NCBI GenBank assembly: GCA_943735955.1
Contig: OX030959.1
Span: 7,922,732-7,986,731 of the forward strand
Origin: Piscicola geometra
Taxonomy: Eukaryota > Annelida > Clitellata > Hirudinida > Piscicolidae
Reading direction: 5' to 3'
Length of the DNA stretch: 64,000 nt
Below, one piece after another: positions 11,940 to 23,744 of the stretch. Made by a program: the position numbers and the translations under genes. The notes below the pieces were generated by a model, which ran no database searches, was not told where the DNA came from, and was given only the letters and a program-made list of their open reading frames with translations. Every line of letters begins with the position of its first letter. The stretch's first letter is position 1.

Positions 11940-14116
11940 GCCTCACTCATTACAGCCTCTCATTATTCTCTTCAAAAAAAGATAAATTCCGTTGTAGGAA
12001 ATGCGGAATAGTCAATCTCAAATAATTGATAGTTTAAAAGGCTGCTCGCACCAATTACATTTTTCGAAACAATGTATTCTTTGTGGAAAATCTCATTTAT
12101 TCTACTTGAAGGATATTAACAATCCTTCCTCACTTCCTTCGCTTCCCAGACCCTTCCATTAATAAATTACTTTGTAACTTGAAATTCAATTTTTATTTTT
12201 CAGTCAATTGTAATATTTAAAAAAAACTTTTAATTTTTTTAAATTAACCATTAATTATCGATTTCTTTCGTTCATCCTATTCTGAGAATTTGAAATGCTT
12301 GAATGCTGAATGGGTTAAGCTATGAAAGTATGAAGATTTTCTCATATTAGAGATAACTAAAACGTTAACAATAGTATTAATAACAGAAATAACACGAGTA
12401 AGTTTGAAACGAAGAATGCCATTAAGGAAATAATAAGCAGCCGAGGCGCCAGTAAGTCTAGTCGGCACCTGCAAAACTGGCAACTCTCACACGAAGTTCC
12501 AAACTTCACAGTTCTTTTTTTAATATTATATTTATTTTAAATAAAGTTTTTTTATTCATTAAATACTTTATTAATCCAATTTTTTACATTTGGACTTTAA
12601 TTAAAACAAAATGCTTAGTTAGGTATTCGACGTTAGAAGTACATTTATAATAGTTTAATATTATACATTTTAAACCCAAAAACACTCTATAACTTAACAA
12701 TACTAAAATTTTTAAAATTTTAATTTTAATTTCTTAACCACAGATTCATTTAATAGTGACTCTGTTCATTGTCTTCCAGTCATCTCCCAACTCATTGCCT
12801 GCAAACCCCGGTGGAGGATGGGTTTTACGTTTAAAAACTAGAATAATAGTTTTTATAAAATAAAAATCTATTTTTTCAAGATGAGATTAAACAGTTTACT
12901 AAGATTTACTAATATTCAAAATTATAAGTTGATTTCGCAAGAGAAAAACTCTTTTAGAAAATAATTAATTAATATCAAAAATAATTTTAACAATTAGTTA
13001 TAGAGTCTATATATTAGTCTATACATAATATAGCCTATATAATATGTGAACGTGGATATAATTATATTGGTATAATATACAATAAATCAAAGAATGCTTT
13101 AATTGACCAGGCGACGAACAGGCGTTTGAGCATCTGTTGATGCAACTCAAAACAAGCACGCCGCCAAAAATCTACTTCTTATTCTTTATATTATTTATTA
13201 TTGCGTATTTTTATTTTCTCCTATTGGTTCTATTGTTAACGGTATTTTCATAAGTTTTTTTGCTCAATTCTTGTAAGTTCTCAGGAACTCAGCAAGACAT
13301 GCCTCGGAGGATGCCACACACCCGCATGCACATGCACACCAAAAACACACGCAAACACCGAAAAAAAGACGCAAACTCCCAGAAAAACAAACTCACAAAC
13401 ACAAACACAAGACAAAAGGTTAAATCTGGAGAGCTCATCTACAAGTCGAAGCTTTTAACTTTCAAGTTCGGACAATGTTAAAACCCGATAGGTTCTGCTT
13501 TTGCTGAGATGGGGCGTAGAAAAGATCAATGTTTACAACATCTGTTCTGTTTCTCACGCTCTCTCTAGGGCCTAGGTTGTGTTTAATAACGCTACATTTA
13601 GTTCAAACTCGTGTGAGTCAATCATTCAAAAAGATTTCAATTCAGCAATCAAAAAGACTCCAGAAGTGAAACTTTGCAGTGTTTACCAAGTGCGACACGA
13701 CCATGCTTCCACTGATTCTGAACGGCGCTGGTGTCACAGACTCTAATGAACATATATGGTGGCATTAAGGCAAGGGAGTCCTGCAGAGAGAATGTGTAAT
13801 CAAGCAAATCTTGGAAACCGCCTATTGACTCCCCACCCATGAAGAAGGTTCCGAAGTAACTTTAAAATTATGCGTTTTTTTAAACTTTTATTTTATAAGA
13901 ACTATCTCAATATTGCCTAAAAAATCTTGAAAATAATTTTGGTTTTAATTTAATTTCACCATTTTAAATCCTCTCAAACTTAACGCACAATTTTATTTAT
14001 ATATTTGAAACACTAACATCAGTGCAATAAACGCCACAAGCCATCAGCCAGGTGGATTCCACCAGCGAATGTTTGAAACATTGTTTTGGCTGCATCAAGC
14101 ATTCACTCCAACAAGC

Positions 14117-14151
14117 CTCACTCACTCACTCACTCACTCACTCACTCACTC
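14117..14151. repeat. (ACTC)n microsatellite
   Basis: Eight to nine perfect ACTC units. Confidence 0.9.
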
Positions 14152-14470
14152 CAGTCAGAGTCACGTGTTCTCCATGCACACCACCCCTCGACGAGACAAA
14201 CAACAGTTCATTCAAACAGATTCAAAGCATTCTGGAATTTTATTCATATAAATAATTATACGTAGTTTTCATAGGATTCATTATTTTTCCCATTATTCGG
14301 AAATAGGATAAAAACTAATTATAAATATCAATAAAGATATTTTGGTATAAAAGAAAACGCATTAGGCATACGAATAAACCATTTTCTAAAAATACCTCAT
14401 AATTTTTGTCAATAAATCATTCTTTAAAAAGTAAAAATAAGGATTTTGAAATTTCTAATCGCATTTATAT

Positions 14471-14522
14471 GACTGAATGACTGAATGACTGAATGAATGA
14501 ATGAATGAATGAATGAATGAAT
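14471..14522. repeat. (ATGA)n / (CTGA)n microsatellite
   Basis: GACTGAATGACTGAATGAATGAATGA-type tetranucleotide array of about 50 bp. Confidence 0.9.
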
Positions 14523-14681
14523 ATAGGAGAGACTGCAATTCATACGTAAGTTGGTGGTATGAAGTGTGTGAGAGTCGGAGGCATAAATAAGACAGGCGCC
14601 CTCTTGTCTCCTGAACACCTGCAATGCACTTGTTATCGAGAAAATTAATGCCAAACTTATGTATGTTAAGAGCTATAAAAA

Positions 14682-15664
14682 TGTATGTATGTATGTATGT
14701 ATGTATGTATGTATGTATGTATGTATGTATGTATGTATGTATGTATGTATGTATGTATGTATGTATGTATGTATGTATGTATGTATGTATGTATGTATGT
14801 ATGTATGTATGTATGTATGTATGTATGTATGTATGTATGTATGTATGTATGTATGTATGTATGTATGTATGTATGTATGTATGTATGTATGTATGTATGT
14901 ATGTATGTATGTATGTATGTATGTATGTATGTATGTATGTATGTATGTATGTATGTATGTATGTATGTATGTATGTATGTATGTATGTATGTATGTATGT
15001 ATGTATGTATGTATGTATGTATGTATGTATGTATGTATGTATGTATGTATGTATGTATGTATGTATGTATGTATGTATGTATGTATGTATGTATGTATGT
15101 ATGTATGTATGTATGTATGTATGTATGTATGTATGTATGTATGTATGTATGTATGTATGTATGTATGTATGTATGTATGTATGTATGTATGTATGTATGT
15201 ATGTATGTATGTATGTATGTATGTATGTATGTATGTATGTATGTATGTATGTATGTATGTATGTATGTATGTATGTATGTATGTATGTATGTATGTATGT
15301 ATGTATGTATGTATGTATGTATGTATGTATGTATGTATGTATGTATGTATGTATGTATGTATGTATGTATGTATGTATGTATGTATGTATGTATGTATGT
15401 ATGTATGTATGTATGTATGTATGTATGTATGTATGTATGTATGTATGTATGTATGTATGTATGTATGTATGTATGTATGTATGTATGTATGTATGTATGT
15501 ATGTATGTATGTATGTATGTATGTATGTATGTATGTATGTATGTATGTATGTATGTATGTATGTATGTATGTATGTATGTATGTATGTATGTATGTATGT
15601 ATGTATGTATGTATGTATGTATGTATGTATGTATGTATGTATGTATGTATGTATGTATGTATGT
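14682..15664. repeat. Perfect (GTAT)n tetranucleotide array, ~980 bp
   Basis: Roughly 245 tandem ATGT/GTAT units with no interruption visible until the right-hand edge, where acgaatgtatatatg variants begin. It is open in every frame because a 4-bp unit without stops cycles through all three frames; the >340-residue ORFs on both strands are artefacts. The purity implies recent expansion, or a length set by the assembly. Confidence 0.98.
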
Positions 15665-16144
15665 ACGAATGTATATATGTATGTATATGTGTATATTTAG
15701 ATATACCGTTACGGCTGGGGGTATATAAGTCTTTAGAGACTGAATGAAACACATATGTTGAGGCGGATGCTTGAGGTGTCTCTGTTGAAAGTTGCAAGAG
15801 ATTTGTGATTCACTTTTGAATTAGTATTATTTATAACAGTGAATCGATTTCATTTCATAATCATTTGAAATAGTGAGTTTATAGAATATTTATTATTTTT
15901 AATATCCTCATTTGATTGTTAACTTCATCCCTTATTTGTGCAATTAAAAGGTAAAGAAAATATAAATATATTATTAAAAAATAAAAATAAATGATTAATT
16001 AATTAATCACCAAAAATTTGTATAAATATTTAAATTGGCACTTCAACATTTTTCAGTTATTAAGAAATACTCCCAAATTAGCTCTCTTCAGAGGTTATTC
16101 AAATACCTGGTCTATCCACAAGGTAACCTATTCAACACACTAAG

Positions 16145-17404
16145 ATGGACTCGAATGGAAGGGCTAGCGAAACCGATGAAAATGAAAATTCTCGTGGAAA
16201 TGTGAAAGATCGTCTGCGTGCAGAGAACCGCAAAGATTCTGTGCGAAAATCCTATAAAAGAAAACTCAAGTCTGAGGAGGATCAGGGAAGTGTTAATAGA
16301 ATTAACAGCTCTAGCTATGAGAAAATCAAACAGAGCTGCAACAACAAAAACAGATGCAATCACAACAACGTAAACAACTGTTCACCAGATGATATGGACC
16401 AAGGGTACATAGGATGCAAGAGTGGCGCTTACACCAAACACCATTACGATCTATCACATAAGAACTTTTTTGAAAACTATGCCAACAACATCATCAGCAA
16501 CAACAACAACAACAACATCATCAACAACAACATCAGCAGCAACATACACAACAACAATAACAACACATTCATCCTTTACGACAAGACCAAGAGTGGTGAT
16601 GATAATGATGACGTCTCAGACGCAAAAATGCTCGAGGTGTATGAAAAACTGTCGCATCTGATAAGCAATAAAGATTCACTGACGTCATCTCCATTATCAT
16701 CATCATCAGCACCGTTTTCAACTCCATCTTCATTGCCAAATTCCTCACCAACATATCCAACATCATCTTCTTTGCCATCATCATCATTGTCCTTTCCTAG
16801 CTTACTTTCACCTTCCTCCTTCTCTTCACCTTCATCATTTGTCTTCTTGGAAAAGGCATCACATCTGCATAATGAAGTCTTGACACCGCCTATCACGCCA
16901 CCTTTGCCATTGTCATCACTGTCACCATCATCACCATCATCATCACCACCATCATCACCATCATCATCACCATCATCATCACCATCATCATCACCATCAC
17001 CATCACCTGGGAAACCATCGTTTCCATTATTGCCAGTTTCATCATCATTATCACTATCATCATCACCATCATCCTCATCATCACCATCATCCTCAGCATC
17101 ATCACCATCATCATCATCATCATCCTCATCATCACCATCATCATCATCATCATCATCCTCATCATCACCATCATCATCATCATCATCCTCATCATCACCA
17201 TCATCCTCAGCATCATCACCATCATCATCATCATCATCCTCATCATCAGCCTCTGCATCAGGCTTATCTTCAACTCCTCCATTTCCTCAATTCATCACTC
17301 CATTAGAGATCATCCAGGGCGCCATAGATTACATCCTTGACTTGGAAAGCCAACTGAGTGATTCAGTCAAGGAGAGAGTTTATGTCGACATGCTGTGGTC
17401 TTGA
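16145..17404 (+). CDS. Id/extramacrochaetae-like HLH protein with expanded loop
   Basis: Single ORF of 419 residues, with ATG at 16145 and TGA ending at 17404. Residues 1-80 are basic and lack an obvious family match; 80-155 are Asn-rich. Residues 160-174 (AKMLEVYEKLSHLIS) resemble HLH helix 1 of Id proteins. Residues 386-404 (PLEIIQGAIDYILDLESQL) closely resemble Id/Emc helix 2, whose hallmark is LEIIQHVIDYI-DL. Between them are ~210 mostly Ser/Pro residues encoded by TCA/TCC/ATC triplets, where known Id loops are about ten residues. No basic DNA-binding region directly precedes helix 1, which fits the Id class: such proteins dimerise with bHLH factors and block DNA binding. The repeat could hide an intron, because TCA repeats carry no plus-strand stops. 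AATAAA-like signals follow at about 17587 and 17664. Confidence 0.7.
   Translation: MDSNGRASETDENENSRGNVKDRLRAENRKDSVRKSYKRKLKSEEDQGSVNRINSSSYEKIKQSCNNKNRCNHNNVNNCSPDDMDQGYIGCKSGAYTKHHYDLSHKNFFENYANNIISNNNNNNIINNNISSNIHNNNNNTFILYDKTKSGDDNDDVSDAKMLEVYEKLSHLISNKDSLTSSPLSSSSAPFSTPSSLPNSSPTYPTSSSLPSSSLSFPSLLSPSSFSSPSSFVFLEKASHLHNEVLTPPITPPLPLSSLSPSSPSSSPPSSPSSSPSSSPSSSPSPSPGKPSFPLLPVSSSLSLSSSPSSSSSPSSSASSPSSSSSSSSSPSSSSSSSSSSPSSSSSSSSSPSSSASSPSSSSSSSSSASASGLSSTPPFPQFITPLEIIQGAIDYILDLESQLSDSVKERVYVDMLWS
16670..17265 (+). repeat. (TCA/TCC/ACC)n triplet expansion inside the HLH gene
   Basis: Imperfect trinucleotide array of TCA, TCC, ACC and ATC triplets, densest at 16910-17265. It encodes poly-Ser with Pro. 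Short non-repetitive islands (for example FVFLEKASHLHNEV near 16830-16880) remain open in the same frame, which supports translation. Confidence 0.9.
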
Positions 17405-17599
17405 GCTTTGTTTAGCCCTACGCCGCTTTCTCTAATACTCATCGTTTTAGTGTATTCGAATGCACTTTTAATGGGAGTTATCCCGCCAGTGCTTTTTGTA
17501 AATATATTTTATTTAGTTGAATGGCCATTAAACAAGGATGTAGTATCACGGTTGGAAAATCAGAGTTGGAAAAAAGGTAGATTGGAATAAAATGTGTAC

Positions 17600-18660
17600 A
17601 TTATTAATGAAAAGGCTTGAATTGAATGAAATTTATGAACCAAACTAATTCAGACCCGTTTTTCAATAAATTTATCAAAAGTGAGTTGCTCATGAAAATA
17701 ATGCATTTAATCATTTAAATCTTAAAAAGCCCTGAGCCAGATTGCTGTTTCTGAACGATAATTGAATTTTATCAATATAAAAAACAGAAAAATGTGTTTT
17801 TTTTGTCGAAAAATATTTGACATTTTTTCTTCCAAAATATTTAAGCATGTTGTAACATGTGCTGAGCCGAATTCTGGATTTATTCTTCGATCGAATACGA
17901 ATATTCGAATAATCTATTCGATTGAATACGAATATTATAACGAAAAAGAATCAAGTACGAATAGAGTTCAAGGTATAAAAAAAATGAAACATAATTTAAT
18001 GCTGTCTTCTTACTTTAAAATGTTATGATAAAAAGTATTAAGTTTGTAAGTAAAACAAGACTTCGAATTTATAGACTGAATTCATGAGACTTTTAATGAA
18101 TTTCACACTATGGAACTAATCTATTGAATACAAATCGAATAATTCAAAACTGTTTGAAATAGTACAAGTTGAGTAATCTTCACAACTCTAGTTATAATAA
18201 TTGTATTGTTCATTTATATTAATATTATTATGCAGGTCTGAATGAAAATATTGGATTTTTTGGCAATCTCAAGAAACCCCAAAGATTGGTTGAGGGCGTA
18301 TTATAAAAGTTTTATATTTTAATATAATTTTCAATTTTTATATGGATTCTCAACTTAAAATTATATTATATTAAAATTTATAAAAATACATTAGAAACCT
18401 GAAAATATTGCTGAAAAACAAAATTCTAATACAGAAATTTTTTTTTTGAGTTAGTTTGACTTTTATATACTTAAGTTATATAATTAAAAAAATAAATTAA
18501 CATTAAAATATTTACTCGTATCATGTCATATGTAGAGTCATCGGCACGTTGTTTTTAATAAACGAAATTTAAAGATATTTTTTTAGATATTTCTTTATTG
18601 TTTTCGTATAAGGGTATAATGATGTTTAGAAAGTGAAATATGCTTCTATAAGCTTAAATT
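17600..18660. other. AT-rich intergenic stretch
   Basis: AT-rich sequence with GAATACGAATATTCGAATA-like palindromic bits near 17890-17940. I see no supported gene. Confidence 0.4.
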
Positions 18661-18670
18661 TTTTTTAGAA

Positions 18671-19955
18671 ATGAGCGTTTTGAGCGGAAAAGTGAAGGAT
18701 TACGAAAATGTAGCTTATGATGGATTTGATGCAAACATAGTACCGTCTTCTGATTTTATGCCATTTCAAAACGGTATTTCATAATCAGTAATGAACTAAG
18801 CCTCAAAAAATTCTTTAATTACTAGTTTTTCCATCATTTTGAGATGATCTCGATTGTTATAACAACAGCTCCGTATTAATTTATAAAATCCACTAAATAA
18901 AATTTTCAGGAGATGAGCAGTCAAAATGCAACCGAATTACTCAAATAACTCCCGAAATTCCCACAATTACACTAGACGATGATGATGACGATGACGAAGA
19001 AAAGGCAGTGGCCAATGCGGAAGAAGATGATATTGCTCTTTCCAATGTTGTAGAAAACAGACTTCCAGACATGTTAGGTGTGACAGGAATATCTGAAATA
19101 ACTGCTGAAGAAAATGATGATCATGAAATTATTGGGGAAGATATTAGTGATAAAGTCAAGGAAGTAGACAGCTTTGTTACAGACATGAATATTGGTGGGG
19201 GTGATTCTGTGCCTAGCATGCTTCCTTCTTATGACTCTACTAAGAAAAATTTACAGCCAGACATTAAAAACTGCAGCAATATAAATACGTTCTCCTGTAT
19301 TGGGAATGAGAGGGCTAAAAAGAGGGCAGAGGATGCTGACAGTGACTCCGAGTTCAGACGTTCATACAACAAGAAGTGTCACGAGCTGATCCAGCAGCAG
19401 TGCTGTAGAAAAAGGAGGAGGAAGCGGAGGAGAATGAAGCGCATGGAGGAGCGACAGAGCGGCATCATCGTCATCAGCAGCGATGAGAACGACTCGGATG
19501 ATCAGTTTGACTACTCTTCATCGACAGATGACACAGACTTCAAACAACCTCCCACCAAGATGGCTAAGTTGCCTCGCAAGCACTTTCTCTCGAGCAACAA
19601 GGATAAAGCACCGCATCTTGAGGGTCTCAATGGTGACCGCGACCCTTCAGACAAGTCCCTGGACAATCTCCAGGGTGACCCAACCGAAGACAACCTCAAT
19701 GAAGAAGAAGAAGAACACAGTGAAAGTCTGTCTAGCACTGACATGAGCTCCGAACTCACTCCTCAAGAGAACGAAGCTGTTGATGACAACAAGTACAAAG
19801 TCTATCAAGATAAGTTAAAAGAAATCATCAAGGAAGACGTTGGTGAAGATGACCTAGGTGGTGTGATCGATCAAGAAGCTGTTGCCGGTTTGCCTGCTGC
19901 TGAAACTGTTCAAGTCAACCGTGATGATTGCAATGGTGATATTACGGGTAATTGA
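18671..19955 (+). CDS. Acidic nuclear-like protein with SUMO-interaction-like motifs
   Basis: Two exons, 18671-18773 (ATG at 18671) and 18910-19955. The donor is ACG|GTATTT, the acceptor TTTTCAG|GAGATG, and the phase is 1 on both sides. The product is 382 residues. Residues 54-63 (ITL followed by seven Asp) and 219-227 (GIIVISSDE) fit the hydrophobic-core-plus-acidic pattern of SUMO-interaction motifs. Residues 199-212 (CCRKRRRKRRRMKR) form a strong basic nuclear-localisation-like cluster. The remainder is acidic and predicted disordered by composition, with poly-Glu at about 297-302. No RING, zinc finger or other catalytic domain is visible. I do not recognise the family. The combination suggests a nuclear scaffold or regulator, which is inference only. 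Confidence 0.75.
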
Positions 19956-20311
19956 GGTTACAGAGAGAACAGAGATAGATGCTCTTGGAAAATACGAACC
20001 TCAATTTACGATTATACTGTCGTGTCTATTTAACGTCTTTACTTTTTATTTTGGAATTCTTTGTTTGATACACTTTTACTTCTAGATCAAATGAATACCT
20101 TGGTTCTAATTGTATCGTTAGTGAATCCTTTTTTGATGTAAATTAACTTGTTTTCGTCATGCTCTTAGGCTTATATTATTTATTTAGTTATTTATTGAAG
20201 AATTTTTGTCTTTTTCATCATCAACTTTTTTGTTTGGAACAAACGATTGTGATCGTAATGATTAAAAGTTTTCTATCCGAAAATGCCGTATAAAGCGTCA
20301 TAATGAATTTC

Positions 20312-20360
20312 AATAAATCACAACCATCGTTTTTAAAAATCCATTTCCACCATTTTTATT
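20312..20360. terminator. Convergent polyadenylation signals
   Basis: AATAAA at 20312-20317 on plus (for the acidic protein gene) faces AATAAA on minus at 20360-20355 (for the coiled-coil gene). Normal cleavage 10-30 nt past each signal would make the two transcripts end on top of one another. Confidence 0.55.
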
Positions 20361-20454
20361 TAGATATAATTTAATAATTGAAACACAATATCAGAGTTAA
20401 AATTTACCCGAAGGTTTTGAACATTCATATCTCCCTGATCTATCTTCACGTCTC

Positions 20455-23400
20455 TCAAAACTCGTGTTCGACATAGGGTCTGGTGGTGACGTTGTGCAAG
20501 TAAGGGAAGATGCGTTTGTCGTTCTTTCCGGCGTGCTGCTTCATCGACTGGATCACTCCCTTCAGGAAACACTTCTCCAGGCTGAGTTTCATCGCCTGTC
20601 TCTCGGTGCTCTTCAGCAGCTCTGACGTCTTCTGCTTCACCATCTTCATCTGCATGTTCTCGCTCATCGCGTCGTTTAGTCTGCCTTGTACACTGCCCAC
20701 CTGTCAGTGGTTTCAACTTTAAAGTTGCTGTGGAGTATTTGAAAATCGATATTTGGGAGTAATTTTTGTTTGTTTGACTAGTTAATAGAATTTTAAGCTG
20801 CCAACCTTGCTTTCAACTTCTTGCAGGCTCTTCAACTTGTTATCGTTGTGTTGGACGAAACTGTTGAACAGTGCATAGAAATCCTCATCACCCTGTCCTC
20901 TCACGCCCAGATGCTTCTGCACGTACTCCAGCACTCGCCTTCTCTCCTCCTTCAACTGCATGATCTCCTTCTCATAAACGACCCTCTTTCTGTTTCCCTC
21001 AATCAGATACGCCACCACGTCTGCCAGTTTGTCTGAACTCTGCACACTCAACTCTCCAAGAATCTGCGCTTCATCCACGCTGCCGTATTTGCTGTCACCA
21101 CCACAACTTGAAAGAGTTCTTTCTCCGTCCACACTACCCCCTTTGCCCTTGATGGCTCCGTAGTGGTATCTGAAGCCGATCAGTTCTTGACCAGATATCT
21201 CTTCGGAAGTTTCCGTTGAGAGTTTTAACTTCCTCATCTTCTGCAGCGTCCCTTCCTCTAGCCCCCTCACAGAATTGCTAGGTGAAATGATGTTTTCTAG
21301 TGCTCTTTCTCTCAAATCTTCCAGCTTGCAATCATACTCAGAGAGTTTTTCTTCCAATCTCTTAATGGTCTTTTCTGCGCTATCGTTGTGTCGAATCTGC
21401 ACCTAAGAAGTGGCGAAAGGACGTATGAACATAACGAAATTGAAAATTGTAAATAAATAATAAGCTTCTTTATTAAAATCGCTGTAAAACATAAATCTTA
21501 CTTTAATTTTCTCTTCGTAGTCCTTCTTGTCCTCGTCCATCTGCCTTCCCCTGCACTTGAGGCGCTCCTTCAACTCTCTGATGCGTTGTTCTTTCTCTAT
21601 GAGAATCTGTCAAGACAGCAGTTGAATCTTTCAAGTCCTATAAGCTCTTTCTTCGTTTAATTTTTTTAAAGCCTTCTTTTTTCAAATTCATGATATATTG
21701 TTGACTAAAAAAGAATCTTTAAGTTAAAACAACAAGGTTTAAATTATATCAACTGGAAAACTAACTTTGTTGAGACTAGCAATGTCATTGTCTTTCTTTT
21801 CCAAATCGAGCAACAAGGCCCAAGAGTCGTTGATTCTTCCACTCCGTTGACCCGCGTAACTGCCACTTCTCTCGAGGAGACGCTCAGCCATCTTCTCATC
21901 ATTCTCCTTCAACTGAGAAAATGTTGATTATAATTTTAAGTGCTTAAGATACTAGTGATTCAAAACATCGCAATGATAAATTGATTTAAACTGTTATATT
22001 TTGAAGAATTTAAAATGGCGTAATATACGACACTATAATCATCATGAGTACAAACTCTGTAGAAGTCAGGAAATATTTCTTCAGTGTCTGATTTCTCATC
22101 GTACCATCCCGTTTCTTCTTTCACCTTCTCTTTAAATTTTATAAATTATAAAATCAATAAATTATTACTAATTATTTAAATTCAATTAAAAAGTTTCTAA
22201 ATAGTATTCAACAAACATATAATTAAAAAAGAAAATCTATAAATCTTGCAGAGTCGATTTAATGCTCTCACCAGCTTCCTTTTCGAGCAGTTCATGCAGC
22301 TCCAACTGTCCTCCATCCTTGAGGCTCCTGCTGAAGAGGCACACATACCTCTCGCCGTACATGAGCATCAGGTCGACGATGGCGTGGTTCAAGTCTTTCC
22401 TCTCCCTATAAGTCGACTGGTGGGAGAGGGAGAGGGAGAGGATGTGCCAAGGAGAGAGCGAGTTTTCAGTGAATTTGAATGAAAAATCTTAAGAAAAATG
22501 AAATTACAAATTGAGTTTTATATTAAAAAACAGCATATTAAGTAACAAAAACATGGCAAAGTTTGATCTTTTGTTTTATTTGTAATTGTGGACATTTTTT
22601 AAATAAAAGTTTTTGATTGCTAAAACCCCTAAAAAGATAATATATGTTTAAGGATCTATTAACCCCTTTTTCATATTCATTGATTTTCGATATTACCTAC
22701 TTTCACTTAAAATAAATTTTTACATTTTCAGGATATGCCTTTAGGCTTTATCGATGGGCTATGCCGAGATAAATGGCAAACTCTTAAAAGTGTTCCTGAA
22801 TATTCCATCATGGAGCCTTTTAAAGAATGTTTTTTAAATAAATAAATTTAGATTGAAATATGTTTATCGAGTTATTCGAATCGGAAACTGAAAGCAAACT
22901 TTCGAAAATGAAAAGGCGAAAATTTGTAGCAAAACTATTAAAAACTTTCAAACATTTAGAAAAACTAGAATAATTAGTGCAAACACACATAAACGTAAAA
23001 AATCAAAAATATGCAAAAACGCGGTCAGAAAACTATTAAGAAAAATTCAAACCTTGAGGTTCTCAATGATCTGGTCAGTGAAAATGCTCCTCGATTTGAA
23101 CGACTGCATGAGTTCAGTGCACGGAATGAGTTTCACCTGGAAGGTGATTTGGTTTCGCTTGAGGCTTTCCACATATGGCTGGTACCCTGTGTGGAATGAT
23201 GGTTGTTGCTTGAGAGAATGTGGGTAAGATAGTAAAAATGAGACGAAGTAAATGATGGATTAATGGAGGCATTACTCATAATAGAGGCTTAGAATAAGGT
23301 GATATCGGTGAAAGTGACCTTTCTTGATCTTATACAACTTTTGCGTGTGCTTGTGTTTGTGGTTCTGACAATTGATGTTGCCACACTCCTTGTCCTGGTC

Positions 23401-23685
23401 ACACGGACGATAGTTGTTGTAGTAGTCAATCTTTTCCTTCTTCTTAGCATCATCATCATCATCAGCATCATCATCACTTCCACCTTCTTTTGAATTTCCC
23501 ATCGAGCCTTCTTTTTCACTTCTTTCCGTCTCTCCATTCTTCTTTTTTCCATTATTATTATTATTTTTCTTTTTGCGCTTGTCGTGATGGCAATGGCATC
23601 TCCAGCATACTTCAGTATTGGAGTACTGGAAGACGTTGTTGAAGTCGTGGTAGAGACGACACTTGCTGCAGCAGTCGACAGACAT
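20455..23685 (-). CDS. Cys/His-rich, coiled-coil protein, 8 exons
   Basis: Exons on minus: 23685-23319, 23186-23053, 22416-22272, 22129-22056, 21912-21766, 21606-21502, 21402-20806 and 20700-20455. All phases agree, giving 604 residues. Start is ATG at 23685; stop is TGA at 20457-20455. Residues 1-122 hold Cys/His pairs (CCSKC, CWRCHCHH, later CDQDKECGNINC) that look metal-binding, split by a Lys/Asn and acidic low-complexity insert. Residues 123-240 are a compact non-repetitive segment. Residues 241-420 and 470-560 have charged heptad-like sequence (for example ILIEKEQRIRELKERLKCRG) expected to form coiled coils. The C-terminus ends FPYLHNVTTRPYVEHEF. I do not recognise the family; a cytoskeletal or centrosomal scaffold is possible but unproven. 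The gene converges with the plus-strand gene ending at 19955. Confidence 0.78.
22732..22845 (+). other. Exon-like ORF on the plus strand inside an intron
   Basis: A TTTTCAG acceptor-like site is followed by 37 open codons (DMPLGFIDGLCRDKW...) and a TAA within an AT-rich region. It lies antisense within the third intron... region between the 23053 and 22416 exons of the coiled-coil gene. The codon content looks protein-like, but no partner exon was found upstream. It may be a terminal exon of another gene, or chance. Confidence 0.25.
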
Positions 23686-23744
23686 GCTGATGATGATGAT
23701 GATGACGGATGGGAGTCGGCGATGGATGATTGATGAAGCAAAAT

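Larger units (their letters stand above)
12740..14618 (-). other. Scattered exon-like ORFs of an unidentified minus-strand gene
   Basis: Several short open segments with splice-like borders lie on the minus strand. At 14618-14546, a GCAG acceptor precedes VFRRQEGACLIYASDSHTL and a GTATGA donor follows. At 13780-13687, a TTCTCTCTGCAG acceptor precedes DSLALMPPYMFIRVCDTSAV and a GTAAAC donor follows. Open segments also occur around 14080-14010, 13590-13490 and 12835-12757. The phases do not all connect, and I could not assemble a convincing protein or recognise a family. This may be a degenerate gene, or chance. Confidence 0.3.

Noticed and set aside
14624..15797. Five overlapping ORFs of 347-374 residues (MYVC / YIHT repeats)
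   Set aside because: Artefact of the (GTAT)n array, open in all six frames.
16893..17282. Minus-strand Met-rich ORF
   Set aside because: Antisense reading of the TCA triplet array in the HLH gene.
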